Positions 19,734 to 28,716 of a DNA stretch of 64,000 nucleotides are shown here, in pieces. The number at the start of each line of letters is the position of its first letter. Position 1 is the stretch's first letter. Origin of the DNA: Prochlorococcus marinus str. MIT 0912 (GTDB taxonomy: Bacteria; Cyanobacteriota; Cyanobacteriia; PCC-6307; Cyanobiaceae); NCBI RefSeq assembly GCF_027359595.1, contig NZ_CP114783.1, positions 372,001 to 436,000 of the forward strand, written 5' to 3'. Position numbers and translations under genes: made by a program. The notes beneath the pieces were generated by a model, which ran no database searches, had not been told where the DNA came from, and saw only the letters and a list, made by a program, of their open reading frames with translations.

Positions 19734-20878
19734 TTAATAATTAAATTTAGAGTGGTTGGGTTGTTTCCAAACATATCTATCAATACTGTAATCCTTTTTT
19801 ACTGCAACACAATTTGTAGCAACATGCCAAAGAGACTTGTGAATTGGAGTGGGGTTATATAGATAGACCTTAGAAAATTTATTTTTCAGTATTTTCGTAG
19901 CAAGTCTTGCATGATAGTGGGGTACTGTTGGTTCAATATGATGAATAACGTGCGTAGAACCTATTGAGTGATGAAGAAAATCTAATATTTTCCCATAGGG
20001 TCTATCTATAGATAAGAATGCACCTCTCATATAGGAAAATTGACTACCTCCAAGATGGGGAACGTCAGTATCTGTGTGATGAAGCCATGTATAAACCACT
20101 AGCCAAATATTAACAACAATTAGAGGGCCTAAATAGAGACTAATCATTGAAATAAATCCAAAATTCAAGGACCAAGAGGTTAGTAGAAGCAACATAATAA
20201 TAATTCCCCAGTCTGATATCCATACCTTTTTTGCCCATATGGATGGCCAAAGTTTTTTTGAGAAGGGAGCTGTTGGCCAGAAATGATTACTGGTCCCATA
20301 ACGAGGTCCACCGGTTTTACCAAAGAGTAAATATGCAGGCCATCCAAGAATCAAGTGAAGGAATAGTTGATTAAAGCCATACAAAATCCTTCCAAGGAAT
20401 ATTGATGACTCCATTTCACTTTCACCACCTTTTTTTTCAGATTGTCCATCGCCGGAAATTACAACAGGAACATGAGTCTCTCCATCAGTTATGTGATTTG
20501 TAAAAGCATGATGAACAGCATGGGACCTTTGCCATGAAAAGTATGGAACAAGTAAAAAAGAATGTAGACAATATCCGACGAGTGTTTCTAATTTACGATT
20601 ATCTGAAAATGCACCATGTCCACATTCATGAGCTAAAACCCAAAGCCCCATTGAAGTTGTACCAGAGAGTAATGCATATAAAATCCAAATAGGTATCATT
20701 TCTCTAGTAAGAGGAATTGAGAGACCTAGCAAAACAACAAAAATCTGAATTATTACTGTCCTGGACAGATAAAAAAGAGATTTGTTCGTTTGTCGAGTAA
20801 AACAGTGCTTGGGTATCGCTTCTCTAACTTCTTTCCGTGAGGGGATATCATCGAGTGAAATTTCTAATGCTTTCCCAT
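19734..20878 (-). CDS. Fatty acid desaturase with a broken or unusual start
   Basis: Membrane acyl-lipid (delta-12/omega-3 type) desaturase. All three di-iron histidine boxes are present: HECGHGAF, HAVHHAFT, and the late HVIHHIEPTVPHYH. The stretch with a usable start covers 332 residues from a TTG near 20732, but homology-like sequence continues upstream in the same frame (LEISLDDIPS, EAIPKHCF), the usual N-terminus of these enzymes, with no ATG, GTG or TTG there. An ATG at 20876-20878 is one base out of frame; adding one G to its following G-run would restore MGKALEIS. The gene therefore carries a one-base frameshift at codon 2, uses a rare start, or holds a sequencing error. Confidence 0.85.
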
Positions 20879-21150
20879 TTAAACAGAAGGAAGAAAAGTC
20901 CTATTGTTATTTTCGTTATTGACTCTTTCGAAATTAGTAAGCAGACTTTTTTCCAATTTTTATAACATGATTAAGGTTCACATAAGACGTTACTATTCAA
21001 GAGTGCTATGAGGCTATAGGAATTTCTAACTTTCACAAAAAATAGAACCTGCATAAACAATAAAATCTAAATAATTTCGATTATTACCACTGATTTATAA
21101 TTAAAAAAAATCCTTTGAAAATTAATAACATATACTAATATGTTATTAAT

Positions 21151-21357
21151 TTAGTTATTCCTACTTTCTGGATACTCTACTGTTCCGTCATCCTTCCTTA
21201 CTGGTTTAGAATATAAAACTCTTAATAAACCCTTTGTATCCATGTTTGGACTTGTGATAAAAAAGCTAATAAGAAAGAAACCACCAAAAATAACTAATAT
21301 AAATACAAGTGGTAAACTTAGTCCCATCTCCGAAAATGATAATAAGAATAAAAACAT
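21151..21357 (-). CDS. Single-helix membrane protein, 68 aa
   Basis: MFLFLLSFSEMGLSLPLVFI with a helix to about residue 34 (FGGFFLISFFI), then a polar tail ending VEYPESRNN. An internal ATG (MGLSLPL, residue 11) could be the actual start. Its − strand neighbours are more than 80 bp away. No family recognised. Confidence 0.5.
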   Translation of the reverse strand: MFLFLLSFSEMGLSLPLVFILVIFGGFFLISFFITSPNMDTKGLLRVLYSKPVRKDDGTVEYPESRNN

Positions 21358-21442
21358 TTGTTGTACTATAAAATAAATAAATTCTTTTTAATTTTAATAG
21401 CTTTCATAAAGAGAAGGACAATTGTAAATGATTAAAAACAAT

Positions 21443-22135
21443 CTATAATTGAATTTTTTCAAATGGTTTCTCAACAATTTTATTATCATCTAGGAATACA
21501 TTATATGTATTTTTATTATTTTTAAAACTGACATTTTTAAATGGTTTACCGTTAATAAAGTGCATAGCGGAACCTCCTTCAATAGAAATACAATTATTTA
21601 CTTTTTCTTCAAGTAGTATTTTCTTAACAAAAGGAATACGAGAAGGTTCTTCATCATAATGAGGGCAACAAGTCCCACTTATAAAATCTAAACAAGTTAA
21701 GATCCTTAATTCATTGTCCCATGAGTCTGTAATACCATTTGTAAACCAACAGATTGCCCCTGCACTTACTCCACTCATGATCACCCCTTCATTATAAGCA
21801 TCTTTGAGTAAATCACTCATCCCCCAATCATTCCAAATCGCAAGCATGCTCTTGGTATTTCCACCGCCAACAAATACAACATCCTGATCCATAATAGTTT
21901 TTTTTATGTTTGTAGTTCTTTTAAAAAATTCAATATGGCTTGGTTTACAATTTAAGCGATTAAATACTGAGTAGAAACGAACTATATAGCTATCATTGTC
22001 TCCTGTTGCTGTTGGTAAAAAACAAATTTTTGGGCTAGTTTTTGCTGAAAGATTAAGTATATATTTTTCTATTAAATTAGACAAACTATTTCTTCCAAAA
22101 CCACCACCACCTATTGAGACAATATGTTTTTCCAA
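21443..22135 (-). CDS. Peptidase S51 family (dipeptidase E-like)
   Basis: 230 residues with the S51 layout: N-terminal HIVSIGGGGFG, the VVFVGGGNTKSML strand (active-site cleft), and the nucleophile region GVIMSGVSAGAICWF, in which the serine of SAG sits as in PepE and cyanophycinase. A later CCPHYDEE provides the conserved His region. Such enzymes cleave Asp-X dipeptides or modified peptides; true substrate unknown. Own promoter region to the right. Confidence 0.85.
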   Translation of the reverse strand: MEKHIVSIGGGGFGRNSLSNLIEKYILNLSAKTSPKICFLPTATGDNDSYIVRFYSVFNRLNCKPSHIEFFKRTTNIKKTIMDQDVVFVGGGNTKSMLAIWNDWGMSDLLKDAYNEGVIMSGVSAGAICWFTNGITDSWDNELRILTCLDFISGTCCPHYDEEPSRIPFVKKILLEEKVNNCISIEGGSAMHFINGKPFKNVSFKNNKNTYNVFLDDNKIVEKPFEKIQL

Positions 22136-22240
22136 AGTGCTATGGCAATGCTTATAATATAATACAACTTAAAAATAAAATAAGAGGTGACAAATAATCT
22201 AAATAAATAATTAAAAAAATAATTAATTAAAATCAGACAC

Positions 22241-22960
22241 TTACCAGGGAATAATATTCTTATCCCAGCCTAAAAATTTTCCAGAATCAGATGGTTTTTG
22301 CTCAGAAATAATATTAATTAAATATTCAGAAGATTGTGAAGGACTAAAAAGTTTATTCTTAGGGACGGCTGCCTGAAAAGGTTTTGACAATTTTGTATCA
22401 CAAGTGCCAGGATGCAAAATAGAAACAATTGATAATGGAAATTTTCTACTCCATTCAATACTCAGAGTTTTTAAAAATTGATTTTGAGCGGCTTTAGAAG
22501 CTCTATAAGAATACCAACCACCAAGCCTATTATCTCCGATACTTCCAACTCTGGCACTTAAACTTGCATAGGAGAAAGGAAGTTCAGGCCTAATAAATTT
22601 TTCAATGCTTTTAGCAATCAAAATTGGAGCAATAGCATTAATAGAGAAATTTTTAATGATATTAGACCGATTTATATGTGAAAGTCTTTTTTCGGGTTTT
22701 ACTCTATTTGAATGAAGAAAACCACTTGTATTGATAACTAAACGAAGCGGCTTTTTAAAAAGTGAAATTTTGTTTTCAAATGAAGCAAATGAATGGTCAT
22801 TCTCCAAATCTAAATAAATTTCCTTGTTATTAGTAAGATTTCTAGTACAGACAACAACATTCAAATTTGGGGATTTAGCTGTCAAATAATCGGAAATACA
22901 TCTACCAATATCACCGGCACCAATAATTAGGGCTACTCCCTCCCAATCTCGAATTGTCAT
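22241..22960 (-). CDS. SDR-family oxidoreductase (CsgA-like)
   Basis: 239 residues. Rossmann start VALIIGAGDIGRCISDYL (variant of TGxxxGxG), NTSGFL (NNAG position), and the active-site triad region with SLSARVGSI and YSYRASKAAQNQFLK (Tyr-x3-Lys). PGTCDTKLS matches the PGxxxT motif. An NAD(P)-dependent dehydrogenase of unknown substrate. Monocistronic on the minus strand. Confidence 0.85.
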   Translation of the reverse strand: MTIRDWEGVALIIGAGDIGRCISDYLTAKSPNLNVVVCTRNLTNNKEIYLDLENDHSFASFENKISLFKKPLRLVINTSGFLHSNRVKPEKRLSHINRSNIIKNFSINAIAPILIAKSIEKFIRPELPFSYASLSARVGSIGDNRLGGWYSYRASKAAQNQFLKTLSIEWSRKFPLSIVSILHPGTCDTKLSKPFQAAVPKNKLFSPSQSSEYLINIISEQKPSDSGKFLGWDKNIIPW

Positions 22961-23087
22961 AGTATTTAGAGTTTAAGTAAATACTAGAAAAATAATTTCT
23001 TGAGCGAGGGGACAAAACACGAATATATAAGTATTTACTGTCAAAGATATAATATTAAAGTGTATAATTAAAATAAATACTTATACC

Positions 23088-23192
23088 ATGGAAAATGATT
23101 GGCTGTATGAATTCCAAAAATATATTAAAAAATTTGCGTTTCTAATTTGCTTTATTTTGCTAATGTTATTAATAATATTGGTGTTATATTGA
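23088..23192 (+). CDS. 34-aa single-helix microprotein
   Basis: MENDWLYEFQKYIKKFAFLI leads into a hydrophobic helix (CFILLMLLIILVLY) that ends the protein. Complete ATG-to-TGA frame with the polar N-terminus and C-terminal helix of a tail-anchored peptide. Too short for family assignment. Confidence 0.45.
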   Translation: MENDWLYEFQKYIKKFAFLICFILLMLLIILVLY

Positions 23193-23263
23193 TACCACTA
23201 ATAAATGAACACCTCCGAATAATCCACCGTACAAAATAACAATAGTTATAATAGAAGAAAACT

Positions 23264-23995
23264 ATGTCAATAAAAGCCACATACTACGGAGCAAATGGTT
23301 GGCTTATTGAAGTAGGTAAAACTAGAATTTTGATTGATCCATGGTTGAATGGTGATTTAACTTTTCCTCCAGGAGACTGGCTTATTAAAGGGGAATTGGC
23401 TAAAGAAATTGAAGTTCCTAGCAACCTTGATTTTTTATTATTAACTCAGGGGCAACCTGATCATTCCCATCCTCCAACATTAAAAAAGATAAATAAAGGC
23501 ATCCCAGTAATTGCTTCAGAAGCAGCAAGTAAAATTGTAAGCAAAATTGGTTTTACTAAAATAAACCCACTCAAGCCTGGAGAAACATTTGTAAAAAACA
23601 ATCTATCAATACAAGCGACATCAGGTGCATCTGTACCTAATCTTGAAAATGGCTATATTATTGATTCAGATTTAGATTCAATTTATATTGAGCCACATGG
23701 TTTTCTTGATAAAAAAATAAAGCCTCGGAATGTAAATTTATTAATTACACCAGTAATAGATTTCTCATTACCACTTGCAGGTAAATTCATTAAAGGTAAA
23801 ACAGTACTACCTCAGTTGTTAAAGTTATTTAAACCAAAAACAATCTTAGCCAGTACAACAGGTGGGGATATAACATTTACCGGAATAATAAATCATTTAA
23901 TCAGTGTTGATGGATCAGTTGAAGATATTAGTTTGTTAAAAGATACAAGTACTAAATTAATAAATCCTGAAACATTTAAAGAATACTTTATATAA
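23264..23995 (+). CDS. MBL-fold (UlaG-like) protein with altered metal motif
   Basis: 243 residues. N-terminal TYYGANGWLIEVGKTRILID (beta strands of the metallo-beta-lactamase fold) followed by DPWLNGD. The usual THxHxDH metal motif reads LTQGQPDHSHPP, so its first two histidines are replaced by glutamine while Asp and the following histidine remain. The later IYIEPHGFL supplies a possible ligand. The active site may bind one metal or be non-catalytic. Confidence 0.8.
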   Translation: MSIKATYYGANGWLIEVGKTRILIDPWLNGDLTFPPGDWLIKGELAKEIEVPSNLDFLLLTQGQPDHSHPPTLKKINKGIPVIASEAASKIVSKIGFTKINPLKPGETFVKNNLSIQATSGASVPNLENGYIIDSDLDSIYIEPHGFLDKKIKPRNVNLLITPVIDFSLPLAGKFIKGKTVLPQLLKLFKPKTILASTTGGDITFTGIINHLISVDGSVEDISLLKDTSTKLINPETFKEYFI

Positions 23996-24019
23996 AACTA
24001 AAAAAATACGGACTGTTAA

Positions 24020-24202
24020 TTATGGTTTACTTTTCTCATCTTGCGTTACATAAAATTGAGAAACTTCGTTTAACATTTTAATGACAACTTCGTTTCCACA
24101 CATTGTTCTTTCTTGAAGTCTCATGCAGGCTTCTTTGATATTTACAAACGCATCTTCTCTCATTTCTGATAGTTCATCTTCAGTATAATCGGCTTTAGAC
24201 AT
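24020..24202 (-). CDS. 60-aa helical protein, possible ELKxxTxC relative
   Basis: MSKADYTEDELSEMREDAFV, then ACMRLQERTMCGNEVVIKML and a short tail. The LQERTMCGNEVV segment resembles the LKEDTNCPNEII segment of other small proteins in the window, with the same helix-turn-helix length. Soluble, acidic. Function unknown. Confidence 0.5.
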   Translation of the reverse strand: MSKADYTEDELSEMREDAFVNIKEACMRLQERTMCGNEVVIKMLNEVSQFYVTQDEKSKP

Positions 24203-24262
24203 TAGTACTTATATAATTATTAAGATAATAGTATAAAAGTACGATAAAAAATCAAAATCAAT

Positions 24263-24595
24263 CTAAGTATTAATTAAATCTGATAAAGACTTAAATTGCT
24301 TTCGATATTTGACAAGAGTTTTTAAATCTGGAAAACCTTCTGTTGTTAGTTTAGATAAGAATAATTGCTCGAATCCAAGTAATTGCTGAGGAGAAGCTTT
24401 CTCATCAATTGAGCTGAACAAAGGTTTTGTCTTTTCATATAGGTTCATATACAAGTCTAAATCAGATTGGTTATCAAAAACAGAGCCGTCTTGAGCGGTG
24501 AAAGATTTTTTATTAATACTTTTAAACAAAAATAATGAAAGAAATACTACTGCTATCAAAATAAAAATAGCAATTGCTATCAATGTGATATCCAT
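24263..24595 (-). CDS. N-terminally anchored protein, 110 aa
   Basis: N-terminal membrane helix (MDITLIAIAIFILIAVVFLS), a basic junction KSINKK, then an 80-residue soluble domain with LDLYMNLYEKTKPLF and SPQQLLGFEQLFLSKL. No family recognised. The next minus-strand gene is 60 bp downstream. Confidence 0.6.
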   Translation of the reverse strand: MDITLIAIAIFILIAVVFLSLFLFKSINKKSFTAQDGSVFDNQSDLDLYMNLYEKTKPLFSSIDEKASPQQLLGFEQLFLSKLTTEGFPDLKTLVKYRKQFKSLSDLINT

Positions 24596-24769
24596 GAATT
24601 AGGTTATAATTTTAATACATCTTAGTAGAAAATGATTAGATATGGGAAATTATTTTTGGTAAAATGAGTATCTTGTCTTAATGCAAATGATAATTAATTG
24701 TATAACAGATGTAGAATATACATATTATTAGTATTTCCTTGTAATAAAAAATCAACAAGAGCAACTTAA

Positions 24770-24916
24770 ATGAATTTTATTTTATTAATTGTAATATTGT
24801 TTATATTAACTATTATCTTTTTTAATTATTTAATCTATAGACGAAGAAGAGATACTTATCTTAAGGCCAGTAAGAAGTGGGATAGAATAGTTGAAGAACT
24901 AAGTCGAAGAAAATAA
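24770..24916 (+). CDS. 48-aa single-helix microprotein
   Basis: MNFILLIVILFILTIIFFNY helix followed by a strongly basic tail (RRRRDTYLKASKKWDRIVEE). The positive-inside tail and complete frame support translation. Ends 3 bp before the convergent Nif11-like gene. Confidence 0.5.
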   Translation: MNFILLIVILFILTIIFFNYLIYRRRRDTYLKASKKWDRIVEELSRRK

Positions 24917-24919
24917 TGT

Positions 24920-25135
24920 TTAATTATATTCTCCTGGTACATCATTCTTTTGTACTGTAACTCTTCCAACTTTTTTTCCTGAAAATCGTAGTAATTCATC
25001 TCCTGAAAATTCGTAACCTCTTCTTAAAGCAATCAGGGCAACATCATCTGCAGTTGAGGAAGAAAGTACTTCATCTTTTAAAGCGTCATCATTCTGCATT
25101 TCCTTTAAAAATTTTCTTAATTGATCTAATGACAT
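24920..25135 (-). CDS. Nif11-like leader-type protein, 71 aa
   Basis: MSLDQLRKFLKEMQNDDALK, VALIALRRGYEFSGDELLRF: clear Nif11/N11P motif including the GYEFSGDEL end. The part after it (about 20 residues, KKVGRVTVQKNDVPGEYN) has no cysteine or serine cluster, so it is not a prochlorosin-type lanthipeptide precursor. No tailoring enzyme nearby. Role unknown. Confidence 0.75.
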   Translation of the reverse strand: MSLDQLRKFLKEMQNDDALKDEVLSSSTADDVALIALRRGYEFSGDELLRFSGKKVGRVTVQKNDVPGEYN

Positions 25136-25293
25136 TTAAGAAAGGCAAATATGAATATTAGAATTATTACTTTTGATTGTCAAATATCCAATATTATAAA
25201 TATTACTACTATATCAACAAACCAGTAATTATTTTTAAGTAAGTTACCTAATAAATGAAAAAAATTGTATAATTTATTTTTACTAAAAATAAA

Positions 25294-25530
25294 ATGAAGA
25301 AAATCCTAATTATATCTATCTTTATGTTTTCTTTTGCCACTACAGCCTATTCATATCCTGAAAGTCAAATGGAAGACTGTGTTTCGAGCGCACTAAGCAA
25401 TCCAGCAACCAAATCTATTTCAAAAGATTCAATAACTAATTACTGCGATTGTGCTCTCACAGCAATTATTGATGAAAATAAAGATATTAGAGAATCAGGT
25501 TACGAGTGTGCGCAAAAAAACTTTAATTAA
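25294..25530 (+). CDS. Secreted small cysteine protein, 78 aa
   Basis: Signal peptide MKKILIISIFMFSFATTAYS with likely cleavage after AYS. The mature part of about 58 residues holds four cysteines (MEDCVSS, NYCDCAL, YECAQK), compatible with two disulphides in the periplasm or lumen. No family recognised. Confidence 0.65.
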   Translation: MKKILIISIFMFSFATTAYSYPESQMEDCVSSALSNPATKSISKDSITNYCDCALTAIIDENKDIRESGYECAQKNFN

Positions 25531-25581
25531 TCAATTATTAATATAGAAAAATCGTATATATAAACTTATACATTACTAGTT

Positions 25582-25779
25582 CTAATAAAAATTCGCATCA
25601 GACTTACCCCAATCATTAGGTAATGCTAAAACCCAATCATCAATAGAGGTTCCCAACCATTCTTTATATTCTTGAAATATGCACCTTCTCACATTTTCAT
25701 CTGATGAAGACTCCATTCGCGACACTGCATACGAGACAACAGTGTGAAGCGTCAACTTCAATGCATTATCGTCATTCAT
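25582..25779 (-). CDS. Hypothetical soluble protein, 65 aa
   Basis: MNDDNALKLTLHTVVSYAVS, RRCIFQEYKEWLGTSIDDWV and ALPNDWGKSDANFY. Tryptophan-rich and acidic, no membrane span. No family recognised, but the composition is protein-like. Confidence 0.55.
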   Translation of the reverse strand: MNDDNALKLTLHTVVSYAVSRMESSSDENVRRCIFQEYKEWLGTSIDDWVLALPNDWGKSDANFY

Positions 25780-25864
25780 TTAATCAATTTCAATTAGCCT
25801 ATCTCCACTACTAGCAATAAAATAAAAAAAAAACACTTAGATCTTTATATAATCATGAAGAACA

Positions 25865-26065
25865 ATGGTTTTTAATGTGGCAAGATTGAGAGTAAAGGAG
25901 CTTGCAGAAGCCTTAAATGTTGATTCTCCAGAAATAATAGCGACATGTACACTTCTAAAAATACCTGCTTCATCACCATTATCATCATTATCAATAAAGC
26001 AGAGCAAGGAAATAATTGACTTTATTCAAAAAACAAACAATGTACAAAATAATGATAATAAATAA
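25865..26065 (+). CDS. Stand-alone IF2 N-domain-like protein
   Basis: 66 residues: VARLRVKELAEALNVDSPEI, then ATCTLLKIPASSPLSSLS. The RVxELAxxLxVxSxEIxxxxxxLxI pattern is the small IF2_N fold that begins bacterial translation initiation factor 2, here without the GTPase. Possible nucleic acid or ribosome binder. Confidence 0.6.
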   Translation: MVFNVARLRVKELAEALNVDSPEIIATCTLLKIPASSPLSSLSIKQSKEIIDFIQKTNNVQNNDNK

Positions 26066-26181
26066 TCATTTAGGCAATTATTACTTATTGATATAAGTAT
26101 AAAGAGTCTCTAATAAATAAAAAGAAAAGAATTTTTAAACGGTATATAAAATTTTAAAAGAATGAAACCATTTCAATATAT

Positions 26182-26403
26182 CTACAAATCATTTGCTTCT
26201 CTAAACAAAGCATCCTGATAATCTGATTCTTTTTTTAAATTTTCCATTTTAATTGGATCAAAATGATCTATGAGTGACTTTCCAAACTCAAAGATTTCCA
26301 AATCTGTTAACCCCTGATCGCGTAAACCTGCAAGAATTGCTGATATGTCCTGAAAAGCATCCTTACATAATTCTTTTTTGTCTTCAGATGTAAGAGATTG
26401 CAT
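26182..26403 (-). CDS. Helical hypothetical protein, 73 aa
   Basis: MQSLTSEDKKELCKDAFQDI, AILAGLRDQGLTDLEIFEFG and an acidic tail. All-helical, soluble. The length and helix pattern resemble the other small helical proteins in the window, but it lacks their central cysteine. Function unknown. Confidence 0.5.
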   Translation of the reverse strand: MQSLTSEDKKELCKDAFQDISAILAGLRDQGLTDLEIFEFGKSLIDHFDPIKMENLKKESDYQDALFREANDL

Positions 26404-26560
26404 ATTAGATAATTACTAACAAATTTAATTAAATCATACTATAAGCAATAATTGAAGCAGAATGATTATATAATTGGCTAGTTTATACCTCTTTAATAAA
26501 AAGGAAAAAACTTTCAATCAATAATCACTATACTAAAACAATAATGACTAAAGAATTAAA

Positions 26561-27604
26561 TTGAATCTTATAAAAATAAATAAGTATAAAGGCTATTTGA
26601 AAGTCTGGGCAGAACCTATATCATTACTCATTTTTTTATTTTTATTCGGTGCCTTTGGATACCGCATTACAGAAGGTTGGGATTGGGGAGATTGTTTGTG
26701 GATGGTATTGATAACCATTACAACAATAGGTTTTGGTGAAGTAGAAGTTTTAAGTTCAGCAGGTAGAGTTATAACTTTTTTAATCATTGGAGGAGGATTA
26801 TTTGTTGTTCAACTAACTCTTCAAAGGTTTATACAATTGTCTGAATTAGGATATTTTATAAAATTAGAGCAGCTAAGGTTAAGGAGATTAATTAGAAGAA
26901 TGAAAAATCATGTAATTATTTGTGGTTATGGTCGCACAGGAAAAGAAATTGCTGACCAATTAATTAATGAAAAAATATCTACAATAATAATAGAAAGTGA
27001 TTCATCAAGAAAAATCGAAGCCGAAGAAAAAGGGTTCAACGTCCTACTCGCAGATGCCACAATGGACGAAACATTATTACTAGCAGGAGTTAAAAATTGT
27101 CGCAGCTTAGTAGTTACCCTTCCAAGTGACGCTGCAAATTTATATGTTGTTTTAAGTGCAAAAGCACTAAATAATACTTGTAGATTGATCGCTAGGGCTG
27201 CGAACGAGGAAGCTGCTAATAAATTAAAACTAGCAGGAGCCGATGCGGTAGTAAGTCCTTATGTTGCGGCAGGAAGAACTATGGCTGCCTCTGCATTAAG
27301 ACCAATTGCTGTTGATTTTATAGACTTGCTTGCAGGATCAGATTGCGAAATCGAAGAATTTAAACTCACCGATAATGTAGATAAAATCGAAATTTTCAAT
27401 AGTCAAAATGAAAATATTTGTAATTTCTCGAAAAGTGGTGAGGCATTACTTCTAGCAACAAAAGTTTCTGGTCAATTAATGGGTAATCCTAAAGACAAGG
27501 TATCTATCTCTCCGGGAATGATTCTAATATTCCTTGGAAGTCAAGAGCAACTCAACAAGATTAGATTTGATTTGAAAGACGTATTAGTAAATCTAAATAA
27601 TTAA
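26561..27604 (+). CDS. Potassium channel with RCK (TrkA-N) domain
   Basis: 347 residues from a TTG; an in-frame TAA lies 9-12 bp upstream, so no earlier start fits. Two transmembrane helices flank a pore loop with the selectivity filter TITTIGFGEVE (about 49-59), and a TrkA-N Rossmann domain begins at HVIICGYGRTGKEIADQL (about 118-135). The DATMDETLLLAGV block is typical of RCK domains. Ion flow is probably gated by NAD(H) or another ligand. The filter reads GFGE where GYGD is commonest, a variant seen in cyanobacterial channels. Confidence 0.88.
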   Translation: MNLIKINKYKGYLKVWAEPISLLIFLFLFGAFGYRITEGWDWGDCLWMVLITITTIGFGEVEVLSSAGRVITFLIIGGGLFVVQLTLQRFIQLSELGYFIKLEQLRLRRLIRRMKNHVIICGYGRTGKEIADQLINEKISTIIIESDSSRKIEAEEKGFNVLLADATMDETLLLAGVKNCRSLVVTLPSDAANLYVVLSAKALNNTCRLIARAANEEAANKLKLAGADAVVSPYVAAGRTMAASALRPIAVDFIDLLAGSDCEIEEFKLTDNVDKIEIFNSQNENICNFSKSGEALLLATKVSGQLMGNPKDKVSISPGMILIFLGSQEQLNKIRFDLKDVLVNLNN

Positions 27605-27699
27605 TCATTGAAATATCTACAGCGAGGGTAAACACTACATACACCCCATAACGAAAAAAAAAAAAATTGATTAGAACAATTTAAATTGAACTTCACTAG

Positions 27700-27951
27700 A
27701 TGCCACTACAAACAAAAGGAGAGTTATCAAACAAGTTACGGTCCAACAATAAGCTTTCACAAATTAATGAAAGTCAATTTTCAAAAGACTATGTTGATTT
27801 CTTGAACGAAGCTGGTTGGAGATTAGAAAAAAAACTTCCATCAAACAGTAATAATTATTCGGACCTGCTAGAAGACACCGATTGGAAATCAAATGATATT
27901 GATTTAAGATGTTCAAAACACTACAGAAGAGATCTTGATGCCTTGAGTTGA
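27700..27951 (+). CDS. Hypothetical polar protein, 83 aa
   Basis: Basic and asparagine-rich (MPLQTKGELSNKLRSNNKLS), with DYVDFLNEAGWRLEKKL and YSDLLEDTDWKSNDIDL. The YSxLLEDTDW string recurs at the end of the 36-residue protein at 37485-37595, suggesting a shared binding peptide. Function unknown. Confidence 0.55.
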   Translation: MPLQTKGELSNKLRSNNKLSQINESQFSKDYVDFLNEAGWRLEKKLPSNSNNYSDLLEDTDWKSNDIDLRCSKHYRRDLDALS

Positions 27952-28028
27952 TACTTTTAGTATGTAGCTGAAGCTATAATTAATGAAAGATCTCATAAAG
28001 AGATGTATTGATAATTAATCATAAAAAG

Positions 28029-28154
28029 ATGGATTCAACAAATCAATCATGGAAAGTATGGGTATTTGTTTTTTGCCTTAACATACTTGCTATTGGAGGG
28101 GCTGTTTACCTTAAATCAATTGGAATCGATCTTTATGCTTTTAGAGGTTCTTAG
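28029..28154 (+). CDS. 41-aa single-helix microprotein
   Basis: MDSTNQSWKVWVFVFCLNIL begins a helix that continues through AIGGAVYLKS, followed by IGIDLYAFRGS. Complete ATG-to-TAG frame. No family recognised. Confidence 0.5.
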   Translation: MDSTNQSWKVWVFVFCLNILAIGGAVYLKSIGIDLYAFRGS

Positions 28155-28210
28155 TAATTTGACTTACAGAATAATTTTTATATTATAAAGTTCATTTCTT
28201 AAAAAAACAA

Positions 28211-28462
28211 ATGAAAAAGGCAATTGAAAGCAAATGGAAGAAAGCTATTGATAATATATTAATTTATAATCTTTATATATTAATATTAGGTGCTATATTC
28301 CTAGGTATTAGTTTTACATTAAGTGTTAGTGGAAACTCCGATTTATATAATTTGTTTCAAAAACTATGGTTTCCAATATTTATTCCATCATTAAGTTTAT
28401 TCTTTACAGCAATATTGATCGAAACTATATTTAATAAACTTGTAGATCGAAATGATAAATAA
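28211..28462 (+). CDS. Two-helix membrane protein, 83 aa
   Basis: Basic N-terminus MKKAIESKWKKAIDNILIYN, helix 1 (LYILILGAIFLGISFTLSVS), helix 2 (LWFPIFIPSLSLFFTAILIE), charged end LVDRNDK. No family recognised. Confidence 0.6.
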   Translation: MKKAIESKWKKAIDNILIYNLYILILGAIFLGISFTLSVSGNSDLYNLFQKLWFPIFIPSLSLFFTAILIETIFNKLVDRNDK

Positions 28463-28550
28463 AAAATTCAATGGTTAAGATTCCAACATTTAAGAATAAT
28501 ACATTGTTTTTATAATTAAATAGCATAAAATAAAGAAAAAATTATCACAG

Positions 28551-28697
28551 ATGAGATTTAAAGTTTTCATGGTTAACGAACTAGGTAATTACCACGAAGA
28601 AACTGTTATTGCCAATAATGAAAATGAGGCAAAAAGGAATGTGCAGACTTTTAATCCTAAATCAAAAGTCTTAAAAGCTAAATGGGTCTATAAATAG
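28551..28697 (+). CDS. Small beta-rich hypothetical protein, 48 aa
   Basis: MRFKVFMVNELGNYHEETVI, ANNENEAKRNVQTFNPKSKV and LKAKWVYK. Beta-strand, helix, beta-strand pattern typical of a small nucleic acid-binding or DUF fold seen in picocyanobacteria. Complete ATG-to-TAG frame, 19 bp before the next gene. Confidence 0.55.
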   Translation: MRFKVFMVNELGNYHEETVIANNENEAKRNVQTFNPKSKVLKAKWVYK

Positions 28698-28716
28698 TAT
28701 TACAGCTTACAAAAAC

